Origin: Allonocardiopsis opalescens
Lineage (GTDB): Bacteria; Actinomycetota; Actinomycetes; Streptosporangiales; Streptosporangiaceae
Length of the DNA stretch: 64,000 nt
Direction of reading: 5' to 3'
Assembly (NCBI RefSeq): GCF_003002095.1
Contig: NZ_PVZC01000001.1
Span: 1,488,001 to 1,552,000, forward strand
Made by a program: the position numbers and the translations under genes. Of this stretch, positions 45,560-55,494 are shown piece by piece (within the stretch, counting starts at the first letter, position 1; every line of letters begins with the position of its first letter). The notes beneath the pieces were generated by a model. It was not told the origin of the DNA. It did no database searches and was given only the letters and a program-made list of their open reading frames with translations.

Positions 45560-46351
45560 GCTCCCAGCATGGCACGGCGTCCACCCGCTCGGGCACGAGA
45601 GCGGCCCACCCGCCCGGACCCGCGCCGATCCGAAGCCGCTCCCGCGCCGGTGCGCCGCGACGCGGCCCGCGTCCCACCGCCAGACGCGCGAATCCGATCG
45701 CCCGGGGCGCACGGCGACCTCGCCTGGATCCACTTCCGGCTTCCGCGTCGCGGACCAGGAGTCTCGGCCTCATCAGCCCGTGGGCGGTACCGGAGCCGAG
45801 GCGGCACCCGGCATGGACGACCGCGTGCGACAGCGGACGCATGCCGTCTACGCGACCGCGTTCGTTCCGGGGACGCGGCCGCCGTCGTGGCCGAGCGGGT
45901 GGAGGCCGCATGACGCGGGCCGGGGAGGCACCATGATCCGCTCATGACCGCCTGTGCGTTGGGATGCTCTGCTTGCGCGTGCGGGGTGCGGGCGCCGTGG
46001 TGCGTTCGTGCCGGCGGGCGGTCGAGCGGGCCGGTCCGGGCGATCCGGACCAGGTGGGAAGACCGGCGCGTTCGCTCGGCCGGGGTCCGTTCGTGCTCGC
46101 CGTGCCGGGGGCCGCGCATGTCTTGATGAGGGCACCGAGCAGCTGTGTGCGCGGCGGCCTCGGCGAGGTCGGCCATGCAGTCGAGAAGCCCGGGCACCAA
46201 GGTCCTGACCATGTCTCGTGCGGCGCGGCTCCGTGAGCCGCTGCTCCGGACGGCGCCGGGCGACGACACCCGGACCGGGCGGGATGGTGCGCGGCCGGAG
46301 GTGAAGCGTGCACCTCGACGGCGTCCCCGCCCGGTGTCACGCGGGGGCCGG
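45560..46351 (-). other. Spacer between comEC and holA
   Basis: A 792-bp gap in what is usually a tight comEC–holA operon. The part near comEC is a decayed holA 5' fragment (46065–46335). The part near holA (45560–46000) shows no gene. CGTG(C/G)CCGAGCGGGTGGA occurs twice in inverted orientation (near 45575–45600 and 45885–45905). Confidence 0.6.
46065..46335 (-). pseudogene. holA: Decayed copy of the holA 5' part
   Basis: Plus-strand bases 46159–46227 align without gaps to 45281–45349 inside holA with 52 of 69 identical. Flanking blocks also match: CTTGA-N2-AGG-N4-CGAGCAGC and CGTGCACCTC. Translated, it reads AVEVHASPPAAHHP against TEVHELAPGTFHP, AARDMVRTLVPGLLDCMADLAEAA against AAQDIVKDMVPGVLAYAADPADTA, and TPAERT against KPAERL, in different frames. 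A roughly 33-bp deletion and at least one frameshift make it non-functional. Confidence 0.7.
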
Positions 46352-48688
46352 TCACGGCGGCCGGGACGGGCCGCGGGTGGTGATGCGGAGCCCGTCGGGT
46401 GTGGCGGAGACGGCGATGTCGCCGTGGAGGTCGGTGCGGTAGTTCGCGGCGCCGGCGCCGCTGAGGACGTCGAGTACGGCGGGCACCGGATGGCCGTACG
46501 TATTGCCCGCCCCGACGGAGGTGACGGCCACCTGGGCCGAGGCCGCCCTGAGGAAGCCGGGGTCCTGGCCGGCGGCTCCGTGGTGCGGGACCTTGAGGAC
46601 GTGCACCGGCTCGACGCCGCCGGCGAGCAGCCGCGCCTGGACGTCCTCCTCGATGTCACCGGTGAGCAGGAAGGTCACCTCGGCGGCCGGTTCGCCCGGC
46701 GGGGTGCGGCGGACGCGGAGGACCACGCTGCCGGCGTTGTCGGGGCCGGTGAAGCCGGGTGCGGGCCAGAGTACATCGGCGTGGACGGGGCCGGCCGCGA
46801 GCGTGTCGCCCGCCTCGACCGTCCGCACGGCGGTGCCGAGTGCCGCGACCGAGGCGGGCGGCGGCCGCTCGGGCGGACCGCCCACCACCACCTGGTGCAG
46901 CTCGCGGTGGCGGGCCACCCCCGACACCCCGCCCGCGTGGTCGTGGTCGCCGTGGGTGACGACGAGCAGGGGCACGGTTCGGACACCGAGCCGCCGCAGG
47001 CAGCCGTCGACGGCACGGGGGTCGGGGCCCGCGTCGACCACGACGGCGGCGCCGGGGCCGGCGGACAGCACCACCGCGTCACCCTGGCCCACGTCGCAGG
47101 CCACCAGCAGCCAGCCCTGCGGCGGCCAGCCCGGGACCGCGCACCGGGCGCCCGCCAGCACCAGTACGGCCGTGAGGCCCGCGGCCAGCAGCCGCCGCGG
47201 GCTGCCCCAGAGCACGAGCAGCAGCAGTAGCGCGGCGGCCAGCAGCGCCGCCCCCGCCCAGCCGCCGGGCCAGCCGAGCGAGCCGCCCGGCAGCGCCGCG
47301 CCCAGGCGGGCCACCGCGACGATCCACGCGACCGCCAGCCCGGCCGGGCGGACCGCGAGTTCGGCACCCAGCGGCCAGACCGGGCCGAGCGCCGCCGCGG
47401 CGGCGCCGATCACCGTGGCGGGTACCACCGCGGGCGCCACCAGGACATTGGCCGGAACCGACACCAGGCTCACCTCAGCCGCCAGGACGACCAGCAGCGG
47501 TGCCACCGCGACCTGCGCCGCCAGCGGCACGGCGAGCCCTTCGGCCGCCCACCTGGGGAGCCGGTGCCCCAGGCGGTCGCGCCAGCGCGGCGCCCAGACC
47601 AGGATTCCCCCGGTGGCGACCACGGAGAGCGCGAAGCCGTACGAGCGGGCCAGCCCCGGATCGAACAGCACGAGCAGCACGACGGCGGCGGCGAGCGCCG
47701 CCAGCCCGGCCCGCTGCCTGCCGAGCACCAGCGCCAGCAGGGTGACACCGCCCATCACGGCGGCGCGCAGCACACTCGGCTCCGCCCGCGCGACCAGCAC
47801 GAAGGCGGCGATCCCGACTCCGCCGAGCACACACGACGCGACCGTGCCCAGACGCAGCAGCCGCGCCGCGCCCAGCAGCGCGCCGAGCAGGATCGCCAGA
47901 TTGGCGCCGCTGACCGCGGTGAGGTGCGCGAGGCCGCTGAGCCGCAGGTCCTCGGCCACGTCGGCGTCCAGCCGTGACGTGTCGCCGACCACCAGAGCGG
48001 CCAGCAGCCCTGCCTCGGCCGGCGGCAGCACTTCGCACGCCTCGCGCAGCGCCGCCCGCACCGCCCCGGCCGCGCGGTGGGCCGCCGACGGGGGACTCGG
48101 CTCCTGGGGCGGCCCGCGTACCAGCAGCAGGGCGGCCACCAGCCCGTCCTGCTCGGACCTGACCAGCCGGGCCCGCACCGTGACGCGCTGGCTCGGCAGC
48201 AGGTCCTGCCAGCCGGGCCCGGCGGCGACCAGCACCACCGGCACCCGGTCGACCGTGCGGGCGCCCGCGACCGTCACCGCCTCGGTGCGGCCTTCGAGGA
48301 CGTAGCCGTCCGGCACCGCCCCGCCCCGCCGCTCGTGCGGGTCGGAGCCGAGGGTGACCTCGACCGTCGCGTGCGCCTCCTCACCCGCCAGCCGGTACAC
48401 CGCTCCGCCCTGCACGGCCGCCATGCGCGTGCCGACGGCCACCGACGCGGCCGCGACGCACACCAGGGTGGCCGCCAGCACCAGCGCCCACGCACCCGCC
48501 CCGCGCCGGTGGGCCACCAGCGCCGCCAGGCAGCCCGCCAAGGCCGTCGCCCCGACGGCCGCCGCCACGACCGGCGCGGCCCCCAGCAGCACCAGCGCCG
48601 TCCCCCACACCCCGGCCGCCGGCGGCACCAGCCGCAGATCCGGCGGTGCCATGGGATCGTCGGGCTCGTCTAGCAGCTCCGGGTTCAT
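46352..48688 (-). CDS. comEC: ComEC/Rec2-type DNA uptake channel
   Basis: A 778-residue multi-spanning membrane protein. An N-terminal hydrophobic part and OB-like domain are followed by the Competence domain (VVGDTSRLDADVAEDLRLSGLAHLTAVSGANLAILLG), many membrane helices, and a C-terminal metallo-beta-lactamase domain (VGQGDAVVL, VVTHGDHDHAGG, and VLKVPHHGAAG). It would carry single-stranded DNA across the membrane. The ATG at 48688 (MNPELLDEPDDP) was chosen because further upstream lies degenerate sequence. Natural competence is unproven for most actinobacteria carrying these genes. Confidence 0.93.
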   Translation of the reverse strand: MNPELLDEPDDPMAPPDLRLVPPAAGVWGTALVLLGAAPVVAAAVGATALAGCLAALVAHRRGAGAWALVLAATLVCVAAASVAVGTRMAAVQGGAVYRLAGEEAHATVEVTLGSDPHERRGGAVPDGYVLEGRTEAVTVAGARTVDRVPVVLVAAGPGWQDLLPSQRVTVRARLVRSEQDGLVAALLLVRGPPQEPSPPSAAHRAAGAVRAALREACEVLPPAEAGLLAALVVGDTSRLDADVAEDLRLSGLAHLTAVSGANLAILLGALLGAARLLRLGTVASCVLGGVGIAAFVLVARAEPSVLRAAVMGGVTLLALVLGRQRAGLAALAAAVVLLVLFDPGLARSYGFALSVVATGGILVWAPRWRDRLGHRLPRWAAEGLAVPLAAQVAVAPLLVVLAAEVSLVSVPANVLVAPAVVPATVIGAAAAALGPVWPLGAELAVRPAGLAVAWIVAVARLGAALPGGSLGWPGGWAGAALLAAALLLLLVLWGSPRRLLAAGLTAVLVLAGARCAVPGWPPQGWLLVACDVGQGDAVVLSAGPGAAVVVDAGPDPRAVDGCLRRLGVRTVPLLVVTHGDHDHAGGVSGVARHRELHQVVVGGPPERPPPASVAALGTAVRTVEAGDTLAAGPVHADVLWPAPGFTGPDNAGSVVLRVRRTPPGEPAAEVTFLLTGDIEEDVQARLLAGGVEPVHVLKVPHHGAAGQDPGFLRAASAQVAVTSVGAGNTYGHPVPAVLDVLSGAGAANYRTDLHGDIAVSATPDGLRITTRGPSRPP

Positions 48689-49114
48689 CGGAACCCCGTC
48701 ATGCAGCGTCCCGCCGCGGCGGCTGACGGCACCGGCCGCAGTGGTGGAGGGCTTGAGGATGTGAGCACCGTAGTCACCGGCGCCCGTGGGGTGGTAGGCG
48801 ATGGCAGCGGTCGTGGCGGTACGAACTCGAACGAGGTGGGCCCGGACTGCCGGCTCGGCGCGTCTCGGGGTGCGTTCGTGCGGATGGCCGCCACGGCGTC
48901 CGATGGCGTCGGTCGCGGTGCCGCGGGGCACCAGGGGGCGAGTGTCGGCGTCGCGGTCGATGTGCCTGAGCGCGCCGGAGGGGCGGCGGTGCGGCGTGTC
49001 GGCGAGCGGACTCGTGGACGTGTGCTTGGGGAGAGCGGCCGCCGATGAGCGGCTTGGCGCGGAACGGGCGGCCGGGCCGGTAGAGCGGTCTGGGCGGGTG
49101 GACTCGACGCGGGA
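48689..49114 (-). other. Spacer between comEA and comEC
   Basis: A 426-bp gap in an operon that is usually compact. It contains a probable comEA relic (48735–48930). The 13-mer GGTGCGTTCGTGC appears here (near 48860) and also in the comEC–holA spacer (near 46000). No intact gene is seen. Confidence 0.55.
48735..48930 (-). pseudogene. comEA: Possible decayed copy of the comEA 3' end
   Basis: Plus strand from 48813 (GTGGCGG…CTCG…CGAGG…GGGCCCG…TGCCGG) follows the comEA sequence from 49217 block by block. The minus-strand translation PAVRAHLVRVRTA resembles PGIGPVL…RIIRHRTA, the helix-hairpin-helix of ComEA, with some codons lost. It lies directly behind intact comEA. Alignment by eye; weaker than the holA case. 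Confidence 0.35.
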
Positions 49115-50824
49115 TCACAGCGTCACCAGTTCGGCCAGGTCGGCGAAGCGGGCCTCGCCGATGCCGGAGACGTCGCGTAGCTGGTCGATCGAGGTGAAGC
49201 CTTGGTTGGCGGTGCGGTGGCGGATGATGCGCTCGGCGAGGACGGGCCCGATGCCGGGCAGGGAGTCGAGCTGCTGGACCGTCGCGGTGTTGAGGTTGAT
49301 GGGCGCGGCTCCGGCCGTGCCGGGTGGGGCGGCGGGAGCCTGGCCGGGGGGTGCCGGGGGCGCGGTGGTGTTGACCAGGATCTGCTCGCCGTCCACCAGT
49401 ACGCGGGCGAGGTTCAGGGTGTCGGTGTCGGCGCCGGGTTCGGCACCGCCCGCCGCCGCCAGCGCGTCCACGACGCGTGAGCCCGTCGGGAGGGTCAGCA
49501 CACCGGGTTCGCGCACGCGGCCTCCGACGTGCACGACGAGCAGCGAGGCCGAGGGTGCCGGCCGGGTCGGATCGGCCGAGGTGGCCGGCGGTGCCGCCGA
49601 GGCGGTCGGCACCGCGACTCCGCTCGTGTGCGGTCGGGTGCCCAGCGTGAACCACAGCGCCGCCAGGCCCGCGAGCAGGCAGACCGCCGCGATGGCGAGC
49701 ACACCGGGCAGGCCCGGGTTGAGGGCGAGGGGGAGATCGGCCAGCCGCTCGCGCAGCCGGCCCAGTGGCCCGCCCCCGTGGGCGTCGCCACCGTCGGCGG
49801 CCGCGGCCGCGGCTTCACCGGTTCCGCCCGGCCGGTCGTCCGGCGCGCCGCTGCGCGGCGCCGGGCCCGCCCTGGGGGTGTTCGCGGTGTAGGGAGGCGG
49901 GGGCGGCGCGGTGAAGTCGGGCGGCGGACCCTCACGTGCGCGCTCGGTACCGCCCGTGGGTTCATCGGCCGCCCCCTTCGCAGGTCCCGCCGTACGGTTC
50001 TCGCTCGGCCACGGCGCGGGGACGGGGGCGCGAGCGTACGGCGGTGGCGGCGGTACGGACGCGTGGTCGAGCGGGACGGCGGCCGCGTGTCCCGGCGGAT
50101 CGGTCGGTTCCGGTTCACCAGTTCGGTGGAGCACCGCCGCGCAGGGCCGCCCTAAGGTCGCGGCCGAGGGCGTCGGCGCGGTCGGCTCCGAACCGGTCGC
50201 GTCGGCCGGGCCGCTGATCGGCGCGGGTCGGGCGGGTACTTCCGCCTCGCGCTGTTCTCCGGTCGGCGGGAGTGCCACGGCCGGGGATGACGTCGACGCT
50301 CCTGCGGTCGATCCGTGCGCACGGGCGCGTTCGTCGGACGGCGCCGGTGGGGCGGATCCTGCGGTGGGCGATCGACCGCCAGGTCGAGGTGAGTACCTGG
50401 TGGCCTCGGACGATGTCGGTCCGGTCGCGCGGGCGGATCCGTCAGTTGGCGCCGGCGGGTCGGGTACCCCCGCCTCTGGCCGCCCATCAGCTTCTGCTGT
50501 GAACAGGGCGGACGTGGCCGCCGGTGCGGCGGGGTGCTGCTGCGGGAACGGGGGTGCGGCGGTGGCGGTGCCGAGGCGCCGGACGAGGGCGTGCACGGCA
50601 CCGAAGCCCAGCGGTTCGGTCGGGGCGTCGGCGGACACGGGAGCGGGGCGCGCCGGTGGCGGAGCGGGCGAGGGGCCGCGGGCGGACGGAGGGGGCGGCG
50701 GCCGGTCGGATGGGACGGGAGTGGGCGGGGCGGCGGCCGGGGCCGGGGCGGTGACGCGCCGGAGGCGGGCGCGGACCGCGGCGGGGTCGGGGACCGGGCG
50801 GCGGAGGGGGAGGAGAACTCTCAT
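49115..50824 (-). CDS. comEA: ComEA-type DNA-binding protein with long disordered N-terminus
   Basis: A 569-residue ComEA. The C-terminal part is standard: one transmembrane helix (PGVLAIAAVCLLAGLAALWFTLG, near residue 380), an SLBB domain (LLVVHVGGRVREPGVLTLPTGS…) and tandem helix-hairpin-helices (INLNTATVQQLDSLPGIGPVLAERI and DQLRDVSGIGEARFADL) for DNA capture outside the membrane. The first roughly 370 residues are proline/alanine/glycine-rich and cytoplasmic by topology, far longer than usual. The ATG at 50824 sits behind GGAG-like sequence and starts MRVLLPLRRPVPDPAAVRARL. Confidence 0.88.
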   Translation of the reverse strand: MRVLLPLRRPVPDPAAVRARLRRVTAPAPAAAPPTPVPSDRPPPPPSARGPSPAPPPARPAPVSADAPTEPLGFGAVHALVRRLGTATAAPPFPQQHPAAPAATSALFTAEADGRPEAGVPDPPAPTDGSARATGPTSSEATRYSPRPGGRSPTAGSAPPAPSDERARAHGSTAGASTSSPAVALPPTGEQREAEVPARPAPISGPADATGSEPTAPTPSAATLGRPCAAVLHRTGEPEPTDPPGHAAAVPLDHASVPPPPPYARAPVPAPWPSENRTAGPAKGAADEPTGGTERAREGPPPDFTAPPPPPYTANTPRAGPAPRSGAPDDRPGGTGEAAAAAADGGDAHGGGPLGRLRERLADLPLALNPGLPGVLAIAAVCLLAGLAALWFTLGTRPHTSGVAVPTASAAPPATSADPTRPAPSASLLVVHVGGRVREPGVLTLPTGSRVVDALAAAGGAEPGADTDTLNLARVLVDGEQILVNTTAPPAPPGQAPAAPPGTAGAAPINLNTATVQQLDSLPGIGPVLAERIIRHRTANQGFTSIDQLRDVSGIGEARFADLAELVTL

Positions 50825-50871
50825 GTGCGCCAGCCTGCCGGGCGGCGGCCTGCGGCGTCCCGCTCCGGCCC

Positions 50872-50906
50872 CGGGCTGTGGACAAGTCGGGCTTGTCCAC
50901 AGCCCG
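50872..50906. repeat. Perfect inverted repeat with DnaA-box-like arms
   Basis: CGGGCTGTGGACAAG and its exact 15-bp complement CTTGTCCACAGCCCG flank a TCGGG loop, 48 bp upstream of comEA. Each arm contains TTGTCCACA, the DnaA-box consensus of GC-rich actinobacteria, in opposite orientation. Confidence 0.8.
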
Positions 50907-50994
50907 ACCGGGCGGTCGGTTGACGCGGGCCGCGGTGGTGTGCGCCGCCCAAAGACGCGGCGAGGCCGACGCGGGAACCGAACGCCCCGGACAC

Positions 50995-51033
50995 GAACGG
51001 AGGGCCGCACCCATCGGGTGCGGCCCTCCGTTC
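50995..51033 (-). terminator. rpsT terminator
   Basis: GAACGGAGGGCCGCACCC pairs perfectly over 18 bp with its complement across an ATC loop, 39 bp beyond the rpsT stop. It separates rpsT from comEA. Confidence 0.8.
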
Positions 51034-51072
51034 AGATGACCGGGTGTGCGTCCCGCCGGCGGGACGGCCGGG

Positions 51073-51345
51073 TCAGGAGCTCTGCTGCAGCGCCGCCGCC
51101 TGCTTGGCGATGGACGACTTGCGGTTCGCGGCCTGGTTCTTGTGGATGACGCCCTTGCTGGCCGCCTTGTCCAGCTGGCGGGCGGCGGCCCGCTGCAGCT
51201 CGAGGGCCTTGTCGGCGTCGCCGGACTCGGCGGCCTCGTGGAACTTGCGGATCGCGGTCTTCAGCGAGGACTTGACCGACTTGTTCCGCATCCGGCGCTT
51301 CTCGTTCTGCTTGATGCGCTTGATCTGCGACTTGATGTTCGCCAT
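51073..51345 (-). CDS. rpsT: 30S ribosomal protein S20
   Basis: A 90-residue basic helical protein, [21 protein letters not shown] at the start, the S20 signature. It binds 16S rRNA. It is monocistronic with its own terminator. Its upstream region (51346–51599) holds minus-strand TACCCT (51440–51445) and CATAAT (51507–51512), either of which could be a -10. Confidence 0.98.
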   Translation of the reverse strand: MANIKSQIKRIKQNEKRRMRNKSVKSSLKTAIRKFHEAAESGDADKALELQRAAARQLDKAASKGVIHKNQAANRKSSIAKQAAALQQSS

Positions 51346-51599
51346 GCGAGAGCCTGCTCCAGTTGATCATGAGGAATTCGTCGGACGTTCAGCGGTCAGG
51401 CCGTGGGCAGCCGTTCCACGGGGCCGCGAGCGTCGACGAAGGGTAACCGAGTTCGGCACGGCGAAACAGACCGAACTCATGTCGAATGCCCGAGACACGG
51501 GCTTCCATTATGACCCGCGCCACCGGGTGCTCGGTCCATCGCCCCCGTGAACTGGGCCACCGCCGTCCGGCGCACCCCGCGCCGCGCGGTCGGCCGCCG

Positions 51600-52592
51600 T
51601 CACTCCGGCAGCACCCAGCCCTCCTGGTAGGCGGCCCACTGCTCGGGGGTCGCGGTGAAATCGACGTACAGGGCGGTGCCGAAGCGCTCGCGCGGCTCGG
51701 GCAGGGACGACAGCCCGAGGCGGATGGCACGGGTGGAGGTCTCGGTGGTCTCGGCCTCGGGATTGCGGGTGGCGTGGTCGTCGGGGTAGGCGGGCACGCC
51801 CATCAGCAGCTGCACGTCTTCGGGTACGGCCTCGAGCGCGAGCCGGGTCTGCCGGACCACGAAGCCGCCGTACAGGCCCTCCATCGGCATCGCCGTGTCG
51901 TAGGCCATCACCGCGACCTGGTCCAGCCGCTCGGCGACCTCGGTGAGGTAACCGGTGGACCAGTACTTGCTCTTGCCCGTGACGAGCTGGATCGGGAAGT
52001 TCAGCCCGGCCAGCGGCTCCACCTGCGGCACGGCGCTGGACAGCAGCGCGTCGTCGCCGATCTCCTCGCGGGTGGCGTCGAGCAGGTCGAGCAGCGAGCG
52101 GTCGTTGTTGTTCACCGGCTCGAAGTTGTAGTGGACGCCGTCGAAGCCGGCGTCCACGACCTGGGACGCGGCGGCGACGATCCGCTCCCGGGTCTCGTCG
52201 TCGGAGAGGTCGAGCCGCCCGGCCTCCACCCGCTGGCCGACCCACGCCGAGACCCGCACGTCGGGGAGCGCCTCGCGGAAGCGCCGCAGGAAGTCCTCGG
52301 CGCCCGGGTACAGCCCGGCGTCGAGGGAGCCGTCGAGTTCGAGCGGGCCGACGTGGACGTAGACGTCACTGATCTGGCCCGCGGATATCCTGGGCGCGAG
52401 GGCGTCCAGCTCGGCCTGGCCGTTGCGGCCGTCGACCCAGGCGTGGCCCATCCACAGCGCGTTCCCGCCGTTCGACCGGGCCCATTCGGTCGGCTCGCCG
52501 GTGAACTGCATCTGGATCAGCACGCCGCCGGCGACCGCGACGACCAGCACGGCGGCGATGGCGGCGAGCACGCGCTGCAACAGCCACTTCAC
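51600..52592 (-). CDS. GH18-like secreted/membrane-anchored protein
   Basis: A 330-residue protein with an N-terminal membrane anchor or signal (VLAAIAAVLVVAVAGGVLIQM). The remainder resembles a GH18-type TIM barrel: DVYVHVGPLE, the active-site-like DGVHYNFEPVNN (the GH18 DXXDXDXE acid is kept as E but the Asp pair is changed) and VAVMAYDTAMPMEG. It may be a sugar-binding or weakly catalytic glycosidase relative rather than a chitinase. Divergent from lepA by 112 bp. Confidence 0.65.
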   Translation of the reverse strand: MKWLLQRVLAAIAAVLVVAVAGGVLIQMQFTGEPTEWARSNGGNALWMGHAWVDGRNGQAELDALAPRISAGQISDVYVHVGPLELDGSLDAGLYPGAEDFLRRFREALPDVRVSAWVGQRVEAGRLDLSDDETRERIVAAASQVVDAGFDGVHYNFEPVNNNDRSLLDLLDATREEIGDDALLSSAVPQVEPLAGLNFPIQLVTGKSKYWSTGYLTEVAERLDQVAVMAYDTAMPMEGLYGGFVVRQTRLALEAVPEDVQLLMGVPAYPDDHATRNPEAETTETSTRAIRLGLSSLPEPRERFGTALYVDFTATPEQWAAYQEGWVLPE

Positions 52593-52704
52593 GTCCTGCT
52601 GTCTCCGTTCGGGGGCTCGCGTCCCGTACGAGGGCGCGGTGGCGGCATGGGACGATAGGGGGTGCCGGCAGTCAGCCTAGCCGCGACGCCGCCAGCCGGA
52701 GCCT

Positions 52705-54597
<1,893 letters not shown>

Positions 54598-54608
54598 CCC
54601 GCCGTGCG

Positions 54609-55220
54609 TCAGCCGTCGGCGCCGGGGCGCTCGGGCACCAGCAGCCCCGCCTGGCGGGCGGCGGCGCGCAGGTAGGCGCGGACCTCGCCCGGCGCGCGGG
54701 GCCCCGGCCGGAACATCAGGTTGTACAGCAGCGCGCCGAACAGCAGGTCGAGCACGAGTTCGGGATCGGTCCCGCGGTCCGGGGCAGCGGCGGCCGACTC
54801 GCGGCGGATCACCGCCGCCAGGGCGGCGCGCCGCTCGACCACCACCCCGTCCCAGTAGCGGCGCAGCAGTTCGGGATGGGTCTCGGCCGCCGCGACGAGC
54901 TGCGCGACGAGCCGCTGGGTGCTGTGCCGCTCCATCAGCTCGACGGTGCTGTCCAGCGCCTGCGCCAGCGACATCCGGCGGATCTCGGCGGCGTCGGCGG
55001 GCGCCTGGGTGCGCGCGTACTCCAGGGCGCCCAGCAGCAGCTCCTCCTTGCCCGCCCAGCGGCGGTAGACGCTCAGCCGGGTGGTGCCGGCCCGCTTGGC
55101 GACGCCCTCGATGGTGGTGCCGTCGACCCCGCGCTCGGTGAAGAGGTCGAGGGCGGCCGCCAGGATCGCGCGGTCGGTGGCCGGGTCGCGCGGCCGGCCG
55201 ACGGCGCCGCCCGCGCTCAC
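54609..55220 (-). CDS. TetR-family regulator
   Basis: A 203-residue TetR protein. HTH at about residues 15–60 (AILAAALDLFTERGVDGTTIEGVAKRAGTTRLSVYRRW), then a C-terminal TetR_C ligand domain (ELVLDLLFGALLYNLMFRPG). GTG start at 55220. It lies downstream of an FAD monooxygenase on the same strand and is a plausible regulator of it; a palindrome sits in the monooxygenase promoter. Element copy C lies between the two genes. Confidence 0.85.
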   Translation of the reverse strand: MSAGGAVGRPRDPATDRAILAAALDLFTERGVDGTTIEGVAKRAGTTRLSVYRRWAGKEELLLGALEYARTQAPADAAEIRRMSLAQALDSTVELMERHSTQRLVAQLVAAAETHPELLRRYWDGVVVERRAALAAVIRRESAAAAPDRGTDPELVLDLLFGALLYNLMFRPGPRAPGEVRAYLRAAARQAGLLVPERPGADG

Positions 55221-55321
55221 CGCGGCCGTCCCGCGGCGATCGCCGTCCGGCGCGTGGGGGCCGGGCGGCGCGCGGAGTATAGGGCAGGGCCGCCCGGAAG
55301 CCCCGCGGCGGCGGCCCGGCC

Positions 55322-55438
55322 GTCCACAACCGCGGCCGCCGCCCCCGACTTGTCCACAACCGACCGGTAGCCGGCGCGCGGCGCACGGCCGGTGCGCGAG
55401 ACTGGGTTATGGGGACGCCCCCCTGGGCGGGCGGGGGA
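55322..55438 (+). repeat. 117-bp repeated element, copy C
   Basis: GTCCACA at 55322 and 55352 (30 bp apart, the second within TTGTCCACA), 58 bp, then the C/G box GCCCCCCTGGG-CGGGCGGGGGA (55417–55438). GAGACT stands 12 bp before the box. It lies between two minus-strand genes and reads on the plus strand, as do copies A and B. Confidence 0.85.
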
Positions 55439-55494
55439 TGTGCGGGGGTGGGCGGCGGCCGGCCTGGGGAGCGGGGTGGTGCGCCGGGCGGCGG

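Noticed and set aside
50872..50906. Replication origin based on DnaA-box-like sequences
   Set aside because: Only a few scattered boxes occur and dnaA, dnaN, rpmH and gyrB are absent.
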